Below, in pieces: positions 7,826-16,197 of a DNA stretch of 28,315 nucleotides. Numbering within the stretch: position 1 is the stretch's first letter; the number at the start of each line of letters is the position of its first letter. The stretch comes from Chthoniobacter flavus (GTDB taxonomy: Bacteria; Verrucomicrobiota; Verrucomicrobiia; Chthoniobacterales; Terrimicrobiaceae). A model generated the notes under the pieces. It was not told the origin of the DNA, made no database searches, and saw nothing but the letters and a program-made list of their open reading frames with translations. The stretch lies in contig CAMDOJ010000003.1 in the NCBI GenBank assembly GCA_945903555.1, forward strand, positions 1 to 28,315, in the 5' to 3' direction. The position numbers were made by a program, and so were the translations under genes.

Positions 7826-8398
7826 TTAAAAAGTGGGAGAAACAAGTTTTTTGAGCCGTAGCATTCCGCGACGGATTCGGGCTTTGACTGTTCCAATCGG
7901 CGACTTTATGCGGGTAGCGATTTCTTGCTGTGTCATGCCTCCAAAGAAAGACAATTCGATGACTTCGCGTTGCTCTTTGTTTAATTTCATGACCGCTGAC
8001 CGCACCATCCGCGATTGTTCAGTTGCTTCCAGTGAGTTGGTTGGGGCTTGATCGTAGCAATGGGGGGAGAGTGAGACTTCGTTTTCGACTTCATCATGCA
8101 GGCGAATACGGCGTTGGATCGAGCGAAGGCGGTCGATGGCCTTGTTGCGGGTCATGGTGATGGCCCAAGTGAGCGGCTTCCCTCGAGCAGAGTCGAACAT
8201 GGGGGACTTCTCCCAAATCATAAACATGACGTCTTGCATGACGTCTTCGGCTTCCGTTTGTTGGTTGAGGACACGGAAAGCGGTGGAGTAGATGAGGGCG
8301 GCATAGCGACGATAAAACTCCTCAAAGCTAGCGCGGTCGCCAGTGCCGATCTTTTGAATCAGCTCGATATCTTCCGCAACCTGTTGTTCGCTTTGCAC
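7826..8398 (-). CDS. ECF-type RNA polymerase sigma factor
   Basis: A 190-residue sigma-70 family protein with only regions 2 and 4, hence of the extracytoplasmic-function class. Region 2 (about 20-95) contains EEFYRRYAALIYSTAFRVL, AEDVMQDVMFMIWEK and LTWAITMTRNKAIDRLRS. Region 4 (about 132-185) contains KLNKEQREVIELSFFGGMTQ and IGTVKARIRRGMLRLKK, a helix-turn-helix for the -35 element. The start is a GTG at 8398: an in-frame TAA lies only 12 bases upstream, so no earlier start is possible except within those codons. No anti-sigma factor gene is adjacent, which is unusual for this sequence type (SigK/RpoE-like); the next gene is the ABCG-like transporter. It may control that transporter, but this is inference. 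Confidence 0.92.
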   Translation of the reverse strand: MQSEQQVAEDIELIQKIGTGDRASFEEFYRRYAALIYSTAFRVLNQQTEAEDVMQDVMFMIWEKSPMFDSARGKPLTWAITMTRNKAIDRLRSIQRRIRLHDEVENEVSLSPHCYDQAPTNSLEATEQSRMVRSAVMKLNKEQREVIELSFFGGMTQQEIATRIKSPIGTVKARIRRGMLRLKKLVSPTF

Positions 8399-8502
8399 AG
8401 AGAAATGTTAATCCCAGAAAATGTGCATGGCAATCCTATGAAACCGGGACTTTGGAACCATTTTCTGATTTCTCGCTAGAGGAGTTCGATTCGGAAGAGA
8501 GA

Positions 8503-9522
8503 TCAATCTTCCTGCGGGGATTTAAGTTCAAGGGCTTTGACGCGGGTATAAAGCTTCCGAATATTTTTTAATAGAGCGTAGTTTTCTTTGAAATCGCGAA
8601 GTGGCTGGGCTGGGACCCCGAACATAACCGAGTTCGGGGGCACGCTTTTGGAGAGTCCCGACATGGCGCCAATGATGACCTTGTCGCCCACTTCAATATG
8701 GCCACTGAGTCCAACCTTGCCAGCGAGGGTGACATAGTTGCCCACGCGGGTGCTGCCTGAGATGCCGACTTGAGCACATAGGATGCAATGGCGACCGATG
8801 GTAACGTTGTGGCCGATCTGGACTAAGTTGTCGATTTTTGTGCCTTCTTGAATCCAAGTGCGTCCAAAGCGGGCGCGATCGACAGTGGAATTCGCGCCAA
8901 TCTCGACATCGTTGTCGATTTGGACGGTGCCAGTCTGAGGGATTTTTTTATGACAACCTTCACTGAGCTCGTAACCAAACCCGTCGGCACCGATCACGGT
9001 GCCGTTGTGGAGGATCACTCGGTCGGCAATCGTGCAACGTTCGCGTATGGAGACATGGGGATAAAGGTGGCAGTCGTCTCCCAGTGTCGATTCTTCGCCG
9101 ATGAAACCACCTGCTTCGACGATGCATCGAGCACCTAGACGGGTGTTCATTTGGATGACGACATGGGCGCCGATCGAGCATCCCTCACCAAGGCTCGCTG
9201 ACGGATCAATCACCGCGGTGGGATGAATCCCTAGCGCATGCGAGATGGGCGGACGCGTGAAGAGAGGAAGTAACTCTGCAAAAGCTTCGGCAGGATTCTC
9301 CACACTAAGGCAGAGGGGGGAAACGGGTTCATTAAAAGCCGTTGGGACAAGTACCACGGAAGCGCGGCACTTTCGGAGAGCCGTGAGATACTTAGGATTT
9401 CCGTAAAAGGAGAGATCCCCCGTATTGGCATCCCCGAGGGATGCCAAGCCGGAGATCTCCAGATCCTGCGATTCCGGTGCGAGCTGGGCGTTGATCCGCT
9501 CGGCTAGCTCACGAAGACGCAT
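8503..9522 (-). CDS. lpxD: UDP-3-O-(3-hydroxyacyl)glucosamine N-acyltransferase
   Basis: A 339-residue LpxD, the third enzyme of lipid A synthesis, which adds the N-linked hydroxyacyl chain from acyl-ACP. The N-terminal uridine-binding domain (about 1-95) includes GDLSFYGNPKYLTALR. From about 98 to 305 there are hexapeptide repeats of a left-handed beta helix (for example PTAVIDPSASLGEGCSIGAH). The conserved GADGFGYE loop is at 178-185 and the catalytic histidine is in VQIGHNVTIG (His238). A C-terminal helix (DFKENYALLKNIRKLYTRVK) follows, as in the E. coli trimer. The start codon overlaps the stop of the skp-like gene by one base (TAATG). It ends the bamA-skp-lpxD operon; fabZ and lpxA, often next in proteobacteria, are absent. 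Confidence 0.96.
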   Translation of the reverse strand: MRLRELAERINAQLAPESQDLEISGLASLGDANTGDLSFYGNPKYLTALRKCRASVVLVPTAFNEPVSPLCLSVENPAEAFAELLPLFTRPPISHALGIHPTAVIDPSASLGEGCSIGAHVVIQMNTRLGARCIVEAGGFIGEESTLGDDCHLYPHVSIRERCTIADRVILHNGTVIGADGFGYELSEGCHKKIPQTGTVQIDNDVEIGANSTVDRARFGRTWIQEGTKIDNLVQIGHNVTIGRHCILCAQVGISGSTRVGNYVTLAGKVGLSGHIEVGDKVIIGAMSGLSKSVPPNSVMFGVPAQPLRDFKENYALLKNIRKLYTRVKALELKSPQED

Positions 9523-10121
9523 TATTTTTTAGCTGGCTCGGCGGGTTTCGCGACCCCTTTGTTCAAGGTGTCGATGATGTCCTTGCTGAAGTCCATTGAC
9601 TCCTTCGAGTAGACGATCACAGGGATTTGCCCTATGCTCATGCCGGACTTATCGAAAACGAGGTCGTAGTTTGATTCTTGAACCTTCACGGTGACAACTT
9701 TCATGATGTCATCAACGATGTCTTTCCGCATGCGCATGAATTGCTCTTGAAGTTGGCGCTCGCGGGTGCCACGAAACTCTGCGATTTCGCGATCCAGATT
9801 GCGAGCTTCGGCGACCTTTTCATCGCGGGACTTGGCGGCTTTTTCTTTGGCGTCTTTGCCTAGTTCGGGCTTTTCGATGTCGGCGCTGATTTTATTGATC
9901 TCGTCCATCGACTTTTTGAGCGTTTCAAGGCGGTCATCGAGTTCTTTTTTTGCGGCAGCGCGGGCTTCGTTGAGTTTGGTCTCGGCGTCTTTAGTGCGAT
10001 AGTATTGCGTAAAGACGTTATTCATATCCAGTGTGCCGACCTTCATTTCCGCATGGGCAGAGGCGGCAAAGCTGAGAGCGATTGTGGCTACGATCGTGGA
10101 TGAGAGCAGGGATTTGAGCAT
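9522..10121 (-). CDS. skp: OmpH/Skp-family periplasmic chaperone
   Basis: A 199-residue protein with a signal peptide MLKSLLSSTIVATIALSFAA ending at an AHA cleavage site (about residue 24). The mature part begins KVGTLDMNNVFTQYYRTKD, the usual OmpH opening. A long charged, coiled-coil region (about 40-140, rich in Lys, Glu, Ala, Asp) forms the tentacle helices of Skp, and the core strand resumes with YDLVFDKSGMSIGQIPVIVY. The frame is open further upstream, but the start at 10121 was chosen because it places the signal peptide at the N-terminus. Known role: holds unfolded outer-membrane proteins in the periplasm for delivery to BamA, which is encoded 83 bases upstream. The Pro/Ala/Lys tail AKPAEPAKK is unremarkable. 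Confidence 0.92.
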   Translation of the reverse strand: MLKSLLSSTIVATIALSFAASAHAEMKVGTLDMNNVFTQYYRTKDAETKLNEARAAAKKELDDRLETLKKSMDEINKISADIEKPELGKDAKEKAAKSRDEKVAEARNLDREIAEFRGTRERQLQEQFMRMRKDIVDDIMKVVTVKVQESNYDLVFDKSGMSIGQIPVIVYSKESMDFSKDIIDTLNKGVAKPAEPAKK

Positions 10122-10204
10122 GTATTGTATTGGTTGGTTGTTGGTGAGATGAGCAATTGAGACAACACTGGGCCTCATGTGTTCAAATTTTTCAAAGTAA
10201 CTTC

Positions 10205-12559
10205 TTAAAATTGATATCCGATGTTGAATTGGAATTTTCCGGGAGGGCCGTTCCATTCGTCGTGGATGACAGGGACGCCGTAGTCGACTCGGACAGGGCC
10301 GATGGGAAGATCCAAACGGAGGCCGATACCGATATCAACATTTGCTCCCGAGGTACTGAAGTCGTAGGAATCGCTATTAACGACGCCGGCATCGGTAAAG
10401 ACCGCACCGCGAACGCGGCTAATGATCGGGAAGGTGAGCTCCATGGTCAAGTAGCCAAGCGAGTTGCCGCCGATCGGGTTATCCTCTGAATCGACTGGCC
10501 CGACCTCGCGAAAGTTGAATCCGCGCATATTGTTTGCGCCACCCAGATAGAGCCGGTCAAAGATCGGAACTCCGTCGCCATATTTGTCTTTTTTATCTGA
10601 CCCCCAACCTTCGGTGAGCGAAAGTTGACCTTTGACGAGGAAGATCAAATCCCAAGGAAGTGGGAAGTATTTGGAGGCTTCGAGCGACAGGCCATAATCT
10701 TGCACGTCACCGCCTAATGGTCCGCCGCCTACGAAGCCCGTAAACTCGACCGTCTCGCCCTTGCGGGTGAGGAAGAGGCTGTCACGCGTATCCCATATGA
10801 GAGATCCTGTGACCGCACTCTTGTTGTAGGTGCCCTCGGACTCTTCAATGACCTTGTCATTGAGTCCTGTGCCGTTGTTGTCATCAACATCGTAGATGCG
10901 AAGGCGTTCAATGCGATACTCTGCACGAGCCGCCAAGGCGCGCCAGATTTGCTTCCGCATCTGGAAGGCGACGCCTACGTTTTCCTGCGAGTAGGCTGAG
11001 GAGAGGAAGTTCGCATTGCGGTAGAAGGCTTCCACTCCAGTGGAGAGCTTGTAGCCCATGAACCATGGCTCGGTGAGCGAGATGACAAAGTCGCTACGCT
11101 TCAGTCCGTATTGAGTGCGGACACGGAAACGCTGGCCGCCACCGGTGAAGTTTGGCCAGTTCGCGATGTCGAAGTTGCTTTGCTGAAGTTCGGCAAATCC
11201 GATCAAGCTATCGATCGTGCTGAAACCGGCACCGAAGTTGAAGGAACCAGTACGCTTCTCTTCGACAATCAAGTTTAAATCCTTTCTTCCAGGAACGATT
11301 GTGTCAGTGGGTTGGGTATCCACCCTCGAAAAGTAGTTTAAATTTTCCAGTCGCTTCTTGCTCACATCGACGAGCGTTGTGTCAAAGATATCACCCGGCT
11401 TCACTGCAAGTTCTCGGCGGATGACTTTGTCCTTCGTGCGGGTGTTGCCTTGGATATTGACGAGGTTGACGTAGGATTGGACTCCCTCATCGAGTATGTA
11501 GGTCACTTCGACGGCACCCGTTCCTGCAGGGAGGACTTGGGGGTTGGCGAGCATGTCTACATATCCACGGCTGCCGTAAAAATCACGCACGGCCTTGAGG
11601 TCGTCGCTCATCCCTTTGGGCGTGAAGAGTTGACCTGCTTGCATTTTCATTTGGCTCAGAACTTCCCCTTGAGGAACGATATTCACACCAGAAATGGAGA
11701 CCTTGTTGACGCGATATTGGGTGCCCTCTTTGATTGTGAAAATAAGCTCAACGCCATCCTTTTTGAGAGGTTCGGTCTGGGACTCGGAGATTTCGACATC
11801 AGCAAATCCACGATTTTGGTAAACAGTACGGATGGCAGAGCGATCCTCTTCGATTTGGGATGGGACAAGGCGCCCGCTCTTTGTGAAGAAAGTGAGGATA
11901 TCCTCGGACTTGGTCTTCATTGCTGCGCGCAGATCTTTGGCGAGAACGGAGTCATTTCCCACAAAGCTGATCCTTTTGACAATGAGCCGGGGGCCTTCCG
12001 TGATGGCAAAAATCAAACGGGTGCGATTTTTTCCGGGGATATCTTGAAGGCGGTATTGAACGTCCACTTGGGCGTAGTTGCGATCCGAGTAAAGAGTGAG
12101 GATCTTCTGGCGGCTGGCTTCGATTTTTTCCTCGTCCACCACGTCGCCAGGCTTCACGGCCACATCACGACGCACTCGCGGAAGAGGAATTTGGGACGTG
12201 CCTTCGATGAGGACTTCCTCAAGAACGGGGCGACCTTGGAGGAGGACAGTGACTTTGACTCCATCACCGAGGGGTTCTGCGAAAATACGAACGTTTGAGA
12301 CGCCGCCAGTCGTGTAGAGGGATCTCACATCCTGCTCGGCTGTGCGCTCGCTGTAGGGTTGACCGACCTTGGTGGCGAGGTTCGCGAGCACGCGTTCCTT
12401 CGTGATGCTTGGGGCGCCGACAGTTTCCACCCCGATGCTTTTTACAATCGGACCAGCGGTTTCCGAAGGATCTTGAGCGGTGCTGCTCATAAGAGAGACC
12501 ATTACGAGCAAGGAAAGGAGGAACGATATTTTGGCGTAGGCGGATCGGAAGATAATCAT
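10205..12559 (-). CDS. bamA: Outer membrane protein assembly factor BamA
   Basis: A 784-residue Omp85 protein, the central subunit of the beta-barrel assembly machine in the outer membrane. A signal peptide (MIIFRSAYAKISFLLSLLVM, then about ten more residues) is followed by POTRA repeats over roughly residues 40-380, visible as recurring segments such as VSISGVNIVPQGEVLSQMKM and LVNIQGNTRTKDKVIRREL. The C-terminal barrel (about 400-784) includes FNFGAGFSTIDSLIGFAELQ, RGFNFREVGP (the conserved VRGF/Y-type loop) and the terminal beta signal FQFNIGYQF ending in Phe. The frame stays open upstream to 12697, but a promoter-like sequence lies inside that stretch (12604-12630) and the signal peptide begins at 12559; in-frame ATGs at 12589 and 12583 are alternatives. 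First gene of bamA-skp-lpxD. Confidence 0.95.
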   Translation of the reverse strand: MIIFRSAYAKISFLLSLLVMVSLMSSTAQDPSETAGPIVKSIGVETVGAPSITKERVLANLATKVGQPYSERTAEQDVRSLYTTGGVSNVRIFAEPLGDGVKVTVLLQGRPVLEEVLIEGTSQIPLPRVRRDVAVKPGDVVDEEKIEASRQKILTLYSDRNYAQVDVQYRLQDIPGKNRTRLIFAITEGPRLIVKRISFVGNDSVLAKDLRAAMKTKSEDILTFFTKSGRLVPSQIEEDRSAIRTVYQNRGFADVEISESQTEPLKKDGVELIFTIKEGTQYRVNKVSISGVNIVPQGEVLSQMKMQAGQLFTPKGMSDDLKAVRDFYGSRGYVDMLANPQVLPAGTGAVEVTYILDEGVQSYVNLVNIQGNTRTKDKVIRRELAVKPGDIFDTTLVDVSKKRLENLNYFSRVDTQPTDTIVPGRKDLNLIVEEKRTGSFNFGAGFSTIDSLIGFAELQQSNFDIANWPNFTGGGQRFRVRTQYGLKRSDFVISLTEPWFMGYKLSTGVEAFYRNANFLSSAYSQENVGVAFQMRKQIWRALAARAEYRIERLRIYDVDDNNGTGLNDKVIEESEGTYNKSAVTGSLIWDTRDSLFLTRKGETVEFTGFVGGGPLGGDVQDYGLSLEASKYFPLPWDLIFLVKGQLSLTEGWGSDKKDKYGDGVPIFDRLYLGGANNMRGFNFREVGPVDSEDNPIGGNSLGYLTMELTFPIISRVRGAVFTDAGVVNSDSYDFSTSGANVDIGIGLRLDLPIGPVRVDYGVPVIHDEWNGPPGKFQFNIGYQF

Positions 12560-12603
12560 GGTTTTGGGTGGCAATGCTCGCATCAGCATCACAAGCGGAT
12601 CGA

Positions 12604-12630
12604 AATATAGGATGACTCGGTATAGGTCAA
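12604..12630 (-). promoter_or_regulatory. Predicted promoter of the bamA-skp-lpxD operon
   Basis: Read on the minus strand, TTGACC (12630-12625) precedes TATATT (12609-12604) with a 15-base spacer; an overlapping TATTTC gives a 17-base spacer. The predicted start is near 12597, about 38 bases before the chosen bamA ATG. This supports the shorter bamA start. Confidence 0.5.
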
Positions 12631-12663
12631 GGCTCCATTGCGAGATTATGACGCGACCTGCAC

Positions 12664-12691
12664 TTGCTTTCACAAAGGGGCTAGGTATTCT
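12664..12691 (+). promoter_or_regulatory. Possible promoter of the moeB-thrS group
   Basis: TTGCTT (12664-12669) and TATTCT (12686-12691) are 16 bases apart and lie 22 bases before the ATG at 12714, in the divergent region shared with bamA. The match to consensus is moderate. Confidence 0.35.
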
Positions 12692-12713
12692 CACCAACCC
12701 TTATTTATTTTAT

Positions 12714-13904
12714 ATGAGCAAAAGTATTCTGGATCCCGCACGCATTGCCGACATCGAATTCAGTAACGATGAGATCGCCCGCTACTCGCGCCATCTGATC
12801 ATGCCGGAGGTTACACTCGAAGGTCAGAAGCGCTTGAAAGCCGCAAAAGTGCTTTGCATCGGCACAGGCGGCCTTGGATCCCCGATCGGTCTTTACCTTG
12901 CCGCCGCCGGTATCGGCACACTCGGCTTGGTGGATTTTGACGTGGTGGATTATTCCAACCTACAGCGACAAATTTTGCATGGAACCAAAGATGTCGGTCG
13001 TAAAAAACTCAACAGCGCTCGCGACCGCATCAAGGAAATCAATCCGAACGTCCAAGTAGACCTCCACGACGCCCTCTTCAGCTCCGAGAATGCGAGGGAG
13101 ATCGTGGAGCCCTACGACATCGTCATCGATGGGACGGATAATTTTCCGACCCGTTACCTTTCCAACGACATCTGTGTTTTTCTGAAGAAGCCGAATGTTT
13201 ACGGTTCGATTTTCCGATTTGATGGTCAGTGCACAGTTTTTGCCCCGCATCTTGGTGGCCCGTGCTACCGTTGCCTTTACCCCGAGCCCCCGCCGCCAGG
13301 AATGGTGCCTAGCTGCGCTGAAGGTGGCGTGTTGGGTGTTTTGCCCGGCATCATCGGGGTCATGCAGGCGATCGAGGCCATCAAGCTCATCGTCGGAATC
13401 GGTGAACCGCTCATCGGCCGGTTGGTCCACTTTGACGCGCTGAAGATGAAATTCCGGGAGTTCAAGATTCGGAAAGATCCAAGCTGCCCAGTTTGCTCGG
13501 AAAACCCAACGATCACCGATTTGATCGATTACGATCAGTTCTGTGGGATTCCTCAGGCGCGTGCCGAAGAGGAGGCCGAAGCCCCCGTGCCAGAGATCAC
13601 CGTCGAAGCGCTTAAGGCCCGAATCGACCGACAGGATAAATTTGTTCTTCTGGATGTACGCGAGCCTTACGAGTGGGATGTGGCGAAGATCCCCGGCTCG
13701 AAGCTCATTCCGCTTGGCGAACTGGCTTCGCGTATGAGTGAACTCGATTCCGCTGATGAAATCATCATTCATTGCAAGGTCGGAGTTCGCAGTGCCAAGG
13801 CGGTGAGGGAACTCCAGAAGGCCGGCTTCTCGAAGCTCCTCAACGTCGAAGGCGGCATTCTTGCTTGGGCCGAACGGGTCGATCCTTCGGTACCCAAATA
13901 CTAG
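12714..13904 (+). CDS. moeB: MoeB/ThiF-type adenylyltransferase fused to a rhodanese domain
   Basis: A 396-residue two-domain protein. The N-terminal E1-like domain (about 15-265) has the ATP loop GTGGLGSP (50-57), the motif DFDVVDYSNLQRQILH, and the adenylation/transfer cysteine in MVPSCAEGGVLGVLPG. Two CxxC pairs, CYRC and CPVC, form the structural zinc site. The C-terminal rhodanese domain (about 290-396) has LLDVREPYEW and the active-site loop HCKVGVRS with Cys354. This architecture (MoeZ/MOCS3-like) adenylates a ubiquitin-like sulfur carrier (MoaD, ThiS, CysO type) and transfers sulfur to it for molybdopterin, thiamine or cysteine synthesis. No carrier gene is adjacent, so the partner is unknown. 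The frame is open upstream to 12558, but MSKSILDPARI at 12714 is the natural start; the upstream portion overlaps the bamA promoter. Confidence 0.94.
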   Translation: MSKSILDPARIADIEFSNDEIARYSRHLIMPEVTLEGQKRLKAAKVLCIGTGGLGSPIGLYLAAAGIGTLGLVDFDVVDYSNLQRQILHGTKDVGRKKLNSARDRIKEINPNVQVDLHDALFSSENAREIVEPYDIVIDGTDNFPTRYLSNDICVFLKKPNVYGSIFRFDGQCTVFAPHLGGPCYRCLYPEPPPPGMVPSCAEGGVLGVLPGIIGVMQAIEAIKLIVGIGEPLIGRLVHFDALKMKFREFKIRKDPSCPVCSENPTITDLIDYDQFCGIPQARAEEEAEAPVPEITVEALKARIDRQDKFVLLDVREPYEWDVAKIPGSKLIPLGELASRMSELDSADEIIIHCKVGVRSAKAVRELQKAGFSKLLNVEGGILAWAERVDPSVPKY

Positions 13905-13922
13905 GCCAAACCCACGCTCCGG

Positions 13923-14150
13923 ATGCCAATACCTGAATACAGTTCGCTATTTATCTGTCCACAGACGGGCAAAAAGCTAAGACAGGCCACAAGTGAGGAG
14001 ATGGAGTCTATGCAGGTCGCTGGCCAGCCAAACCTAGATGGGGCCTGGATTCGCGAAGATGCCACTGTCGCCTATCCTGTCAAAAAAGGTATCCCCCTGC
14101 TGGTTCCGGGGGAAGCTATTCTGCTCCAATTGAAGACGCCCACTCCATAA
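13923..14150 (+). CDS. Small Trm112-like/UPF0434-like protein
   Basis: A 75-residue protein 18 bases after moeB and 13 bases before thrS, so probably in the same operon. LFICPQTGKKLRQ resembles the start of Trm112/YcaR proteins (usually CPxCxxxL), and GAWIREDATVAYPVKKGIPLLVP matches their conserved YPxxxGIPxLLP ending. Only one cysteine of the first zinc-binding pair is present (CPQT instead of CPxC), so metal binding is doubtful. Trm112 proteins activate methyltransferases acting on tRNA, rRNA or release factors; short bacterial relatives have no firm function. The position next to thrS suggests a link to translation, but this is inference. Confidence 0.78.
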   Translation: MPIPEYSSLFICPQTGKKLRQATSEEMESMQVAGQPNLDGAWIREDATVAYPVKKGIPLLVPGEAILLQLKTPTP

Positions 14151-14163
14151 GAAAATTTATCCC

Positions 14164-16005
14164 ATGACTGAACTCGAACGCATTCGCCACTCTGCCGCGC
14201 ACATTCTCGCCACAGCCATTCTTCGTGTTTGGCCTGAGGCCCAGTTTGCCGCTGGTCCGCCTGTGGATACCGGTTTTTACTACGACGTGGATCTGCCTCA
14301 CCGCATCACCCCTGAAGATTTTGCCCGCATCGAGGAGGAGATGAAGACTGAGATCAAGGCAAACCATCCGTTTGAGCGGGTGGAAATCTCTCGCAGTGAT
14401 GCATTGGCTATGGCAGAGCGCGGCGAACTCGCTTCCCTCGCTCCTCGCGATACACCATCCCGTTTCAAGCTAGACATCCTTCAAAACATTCCCGAAGGCG
14501 AGACGATCACAATCTATCGCAATGGCGAGTTCACCGATCTTTGTGCGGGGCCCCATGTGATGCGAACGGGAAATATCGGGGCGTTCAAGCTCACCCATGT
14601 CGCTAGCGCGTACTACAAAGGGGACGAGAATAATCCCCAACTCCAGCGCATTTATGGCACGGCCTTTAAAAACAAGACCGAGATGGAGAAACACTTCACC
14701 ATGCTCGAGGAGGCAAAGAAACGGGACCATCGCAAGATCGGTCGCGAGCAGCAACTCTTCCATATCGACGAGTCGGTCGGCCAAGGATTGATCCTCTGGA
14801 CCCCAAAAGGCTCGATCATCCGACAGGAGTTACAGGACTTCATCGGCGGCGAACTTCGCAAACAAGGCTACAGCCAAGTCTTCACTCCCCATATCGGACG
14901 TTTGGGGCTTTACCAGACCTCTGGCCACTTTCCTTATTACGCAGAATCCCAATTTCCGCCCCTCATCGACCGCGAGACGTTGGCTGGCCTTTCTTCCGAG
15001 GGATGTTCGTGTGCGGAACTCTCCAACCGTGTCACCGCTGGCGAGATCGATGGCTATTTGCTCAAGCCGATGAATTGCCCGATGCATATCAAAATCTTTG
15101 ACTCGCAGCCACGCAGTTACCGCGACCTACCCGTTCGTTTGGCCGAGTTTGGCACCGTTTACAGGTGGGAACAGAGCGGCGAACTCAATGGCCTCACGCG
15201 CGTGCGAGGATTCACGCAGGACGATGCCCATCTTTTCTGCACGGAAGAGCAGGTTTCCCCCGAGATTCTCGGCTGTCTCTCACTTGTTCGCACCGTTCTT
15301 TCCACATTGGGAATGACTGATTACCGCGTTCGTGTCGGATTGCGCGATCCGGATTCCAATAAATACACTGGTGATCCCGCAAATTGGGACAAAGCCGAGA
15401 CCGCCTGTCGCGAGGCCGCAAAGACGCTCGATGTTCCCTTCACGGAAGAGCCCGGCGAGGCCGCATTCTACGGCCCGAAGATCGATTTTGTGGTTAAAGA
15501 CGTGCTCGGCCGAGAGTGGCAGTTGGGTACCGTTCAGGTGGACTACAACCTGCCGATCCGTTTCGGTCTGAAGTATGTCGGTAGTGACGGCAAGTCCCAT
15601 GTGCCTGTCATGATTCATCGTGCTCCATTCGGTTCGATGGAACGCTTCACGGGAGTTCTCATTGAACATTTCGCAGGTAACTTTCCGCTCTGGCTCTCCC
15701 CTGAACAGGTGCGCGTATTGCCGATCAACGACGACCCCATGGTGATCGAGTATTGCGATGCTATTGTTGCCTCATTGCGTGGACAAGGAGTCCGTTGCGA
15801 GCGCGATACCTCGCCAGATAGCGTCAATGCAAAGATCGCCAAGGCCGAGCAGCAAAAGGTTCATACCATGTTCGTCGTTGGTAAACGCGATGTGGAGGCT
15901 GGAAACGTCAGTCTACGTATTCACGGTAAAGGAAACTTGGGAGCAAAAAATAAAGACGAGGTGATGGCCGAAATCGTCACAGCGATCCGCACTCGCCAAG
16001 CTTAG
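14164..16005 (+). CDS. thrS: Threonyl-tRNA synthetase lacking the TGS domain
   Basis: A 613-residue class II synthetase that charges tRNA-Thr. It starts directly at the SAD editing domain: HSAAH (His9, His13) and DLCAGPH (Cys127, His131) form the editing zinc-type site. The catalytic core has zinc ligands Cys306 (LKPMNCPMH), His357 (DDAHLF) and His486 (VMIHRAPFGSMERF), and motif 2 is YRWEQSGELNGLTRVRGFTQ. The anticodon-binding domain (about 515-613) begins PEQVRVLPIND. The usual N-terminal TGS domain of about 60 residues is absent, and the upstream gene is in another frame, so it is not split off. About 25-30 extra residues (around 268-297, with CSC) sit between the ESQFPP and LKPMNCP segments, where E. 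coli-type enzymes have a short link. No leader or T-box is visible before it. Confidence 0.96.
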   Translation: MTELERIRHSAAHILATAILRVWPEAQFAAGPPVDTGFYYDVDLPHRITPEDFARIEEEMKTEIKANHPFERVEISRSDALAMAERGELASLAPRDTPSRFKLDILQNIPEGETITIYRNGEFTDLCAGPHVMRTGNIGAFKLTHVASAYYKGDENNPQLQRIYGTAFKNKTEMEKHFTMLEEAKKRDHRKIGREQQLFHIDESVGQGLILWTPKGSIIRQELQDFIGGELRKQGYSQVFTPHIGRLGLYQTSGHFPYYAESQFPPLIDRETLAGLSSEGCSCAELSNRVTAGEIDGYLLKPMNCPMHIKIFDSQPRSYRDLPVRLAEFGTVYRWEQSGELNGLTRVRGFTQDDAHLFCTEEQVSPEILGCLSLVRTVLSTLGMTDYRVRVGLRDPDSNKYTGDPANWDKAETACREAAKTLDVPFTEEPGEAAFYGPKIDFVVKDVLGREWQLGTVQVDYNLPIRFGLKYVGSDGKSHVPVMIHRAPFGSMERFTGVLIEHFAGNFPLWLSPEQVRVLPINDDPMVIEYCDAIVASLRGQGVRCERDTSPDSVNAKIAKAEQQKVHTMFVVGKRDVEAGNVSLRIHGKGNLGAKNKDEVMAEIVTAIRTRQA

Positions 16006-16103
16006 CTCATGCGACTTCAATCTCGATAAATCATCTGCCAGTTTCTCTTAGTGGGTGAGATTTGCATCCTTTTTGTAGGGCGGGTGAGATTCCGACAGAC
16101 GTG

Positions 16104-16138
16104 AAAAAAGCTTCTCCATTTCTACAATAGAAATGGGG
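16104..16138 (-). terminator. Rho-independent terminator for the AsnC-like gene
   Basis: On the minus strand an 11-bp stem, CCCCATTTCTA (16138-16128) with TAGAAATGGAG (16124-16114, one wobble), encloses the loop TTG and is followed four bases later by six T (16109-16104). It lies 60 bases beyond the stop of the gene at 16198. On the plus strand no T run follows, so it does not obviously serve thrS. Confidence 0.65.
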
Positions 16139-16197
16139 AGTGGTCTCAAAGTGACGCGCAGATTTTTTCTCCCGTGTGAGGCTGGGTGGGCAGAAAA

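Noticed and set aside
11450..12298. Long open frame (282 codons) antisense to bamA
   Set aside because: It mirrors bamA codons and shows no recognisable protein features.
12960..13772. Open frame of 270 codons antisense to moeB
   Set aside because: The moeB-rhodanese protein is complete with all motifs on the plus strand; this frame is a shadow.
14151..14163. T-box or other leader control before thrS
   Set aside because: Only 13 bases separate thrS from the preceding gene, so there is no room for a leader.
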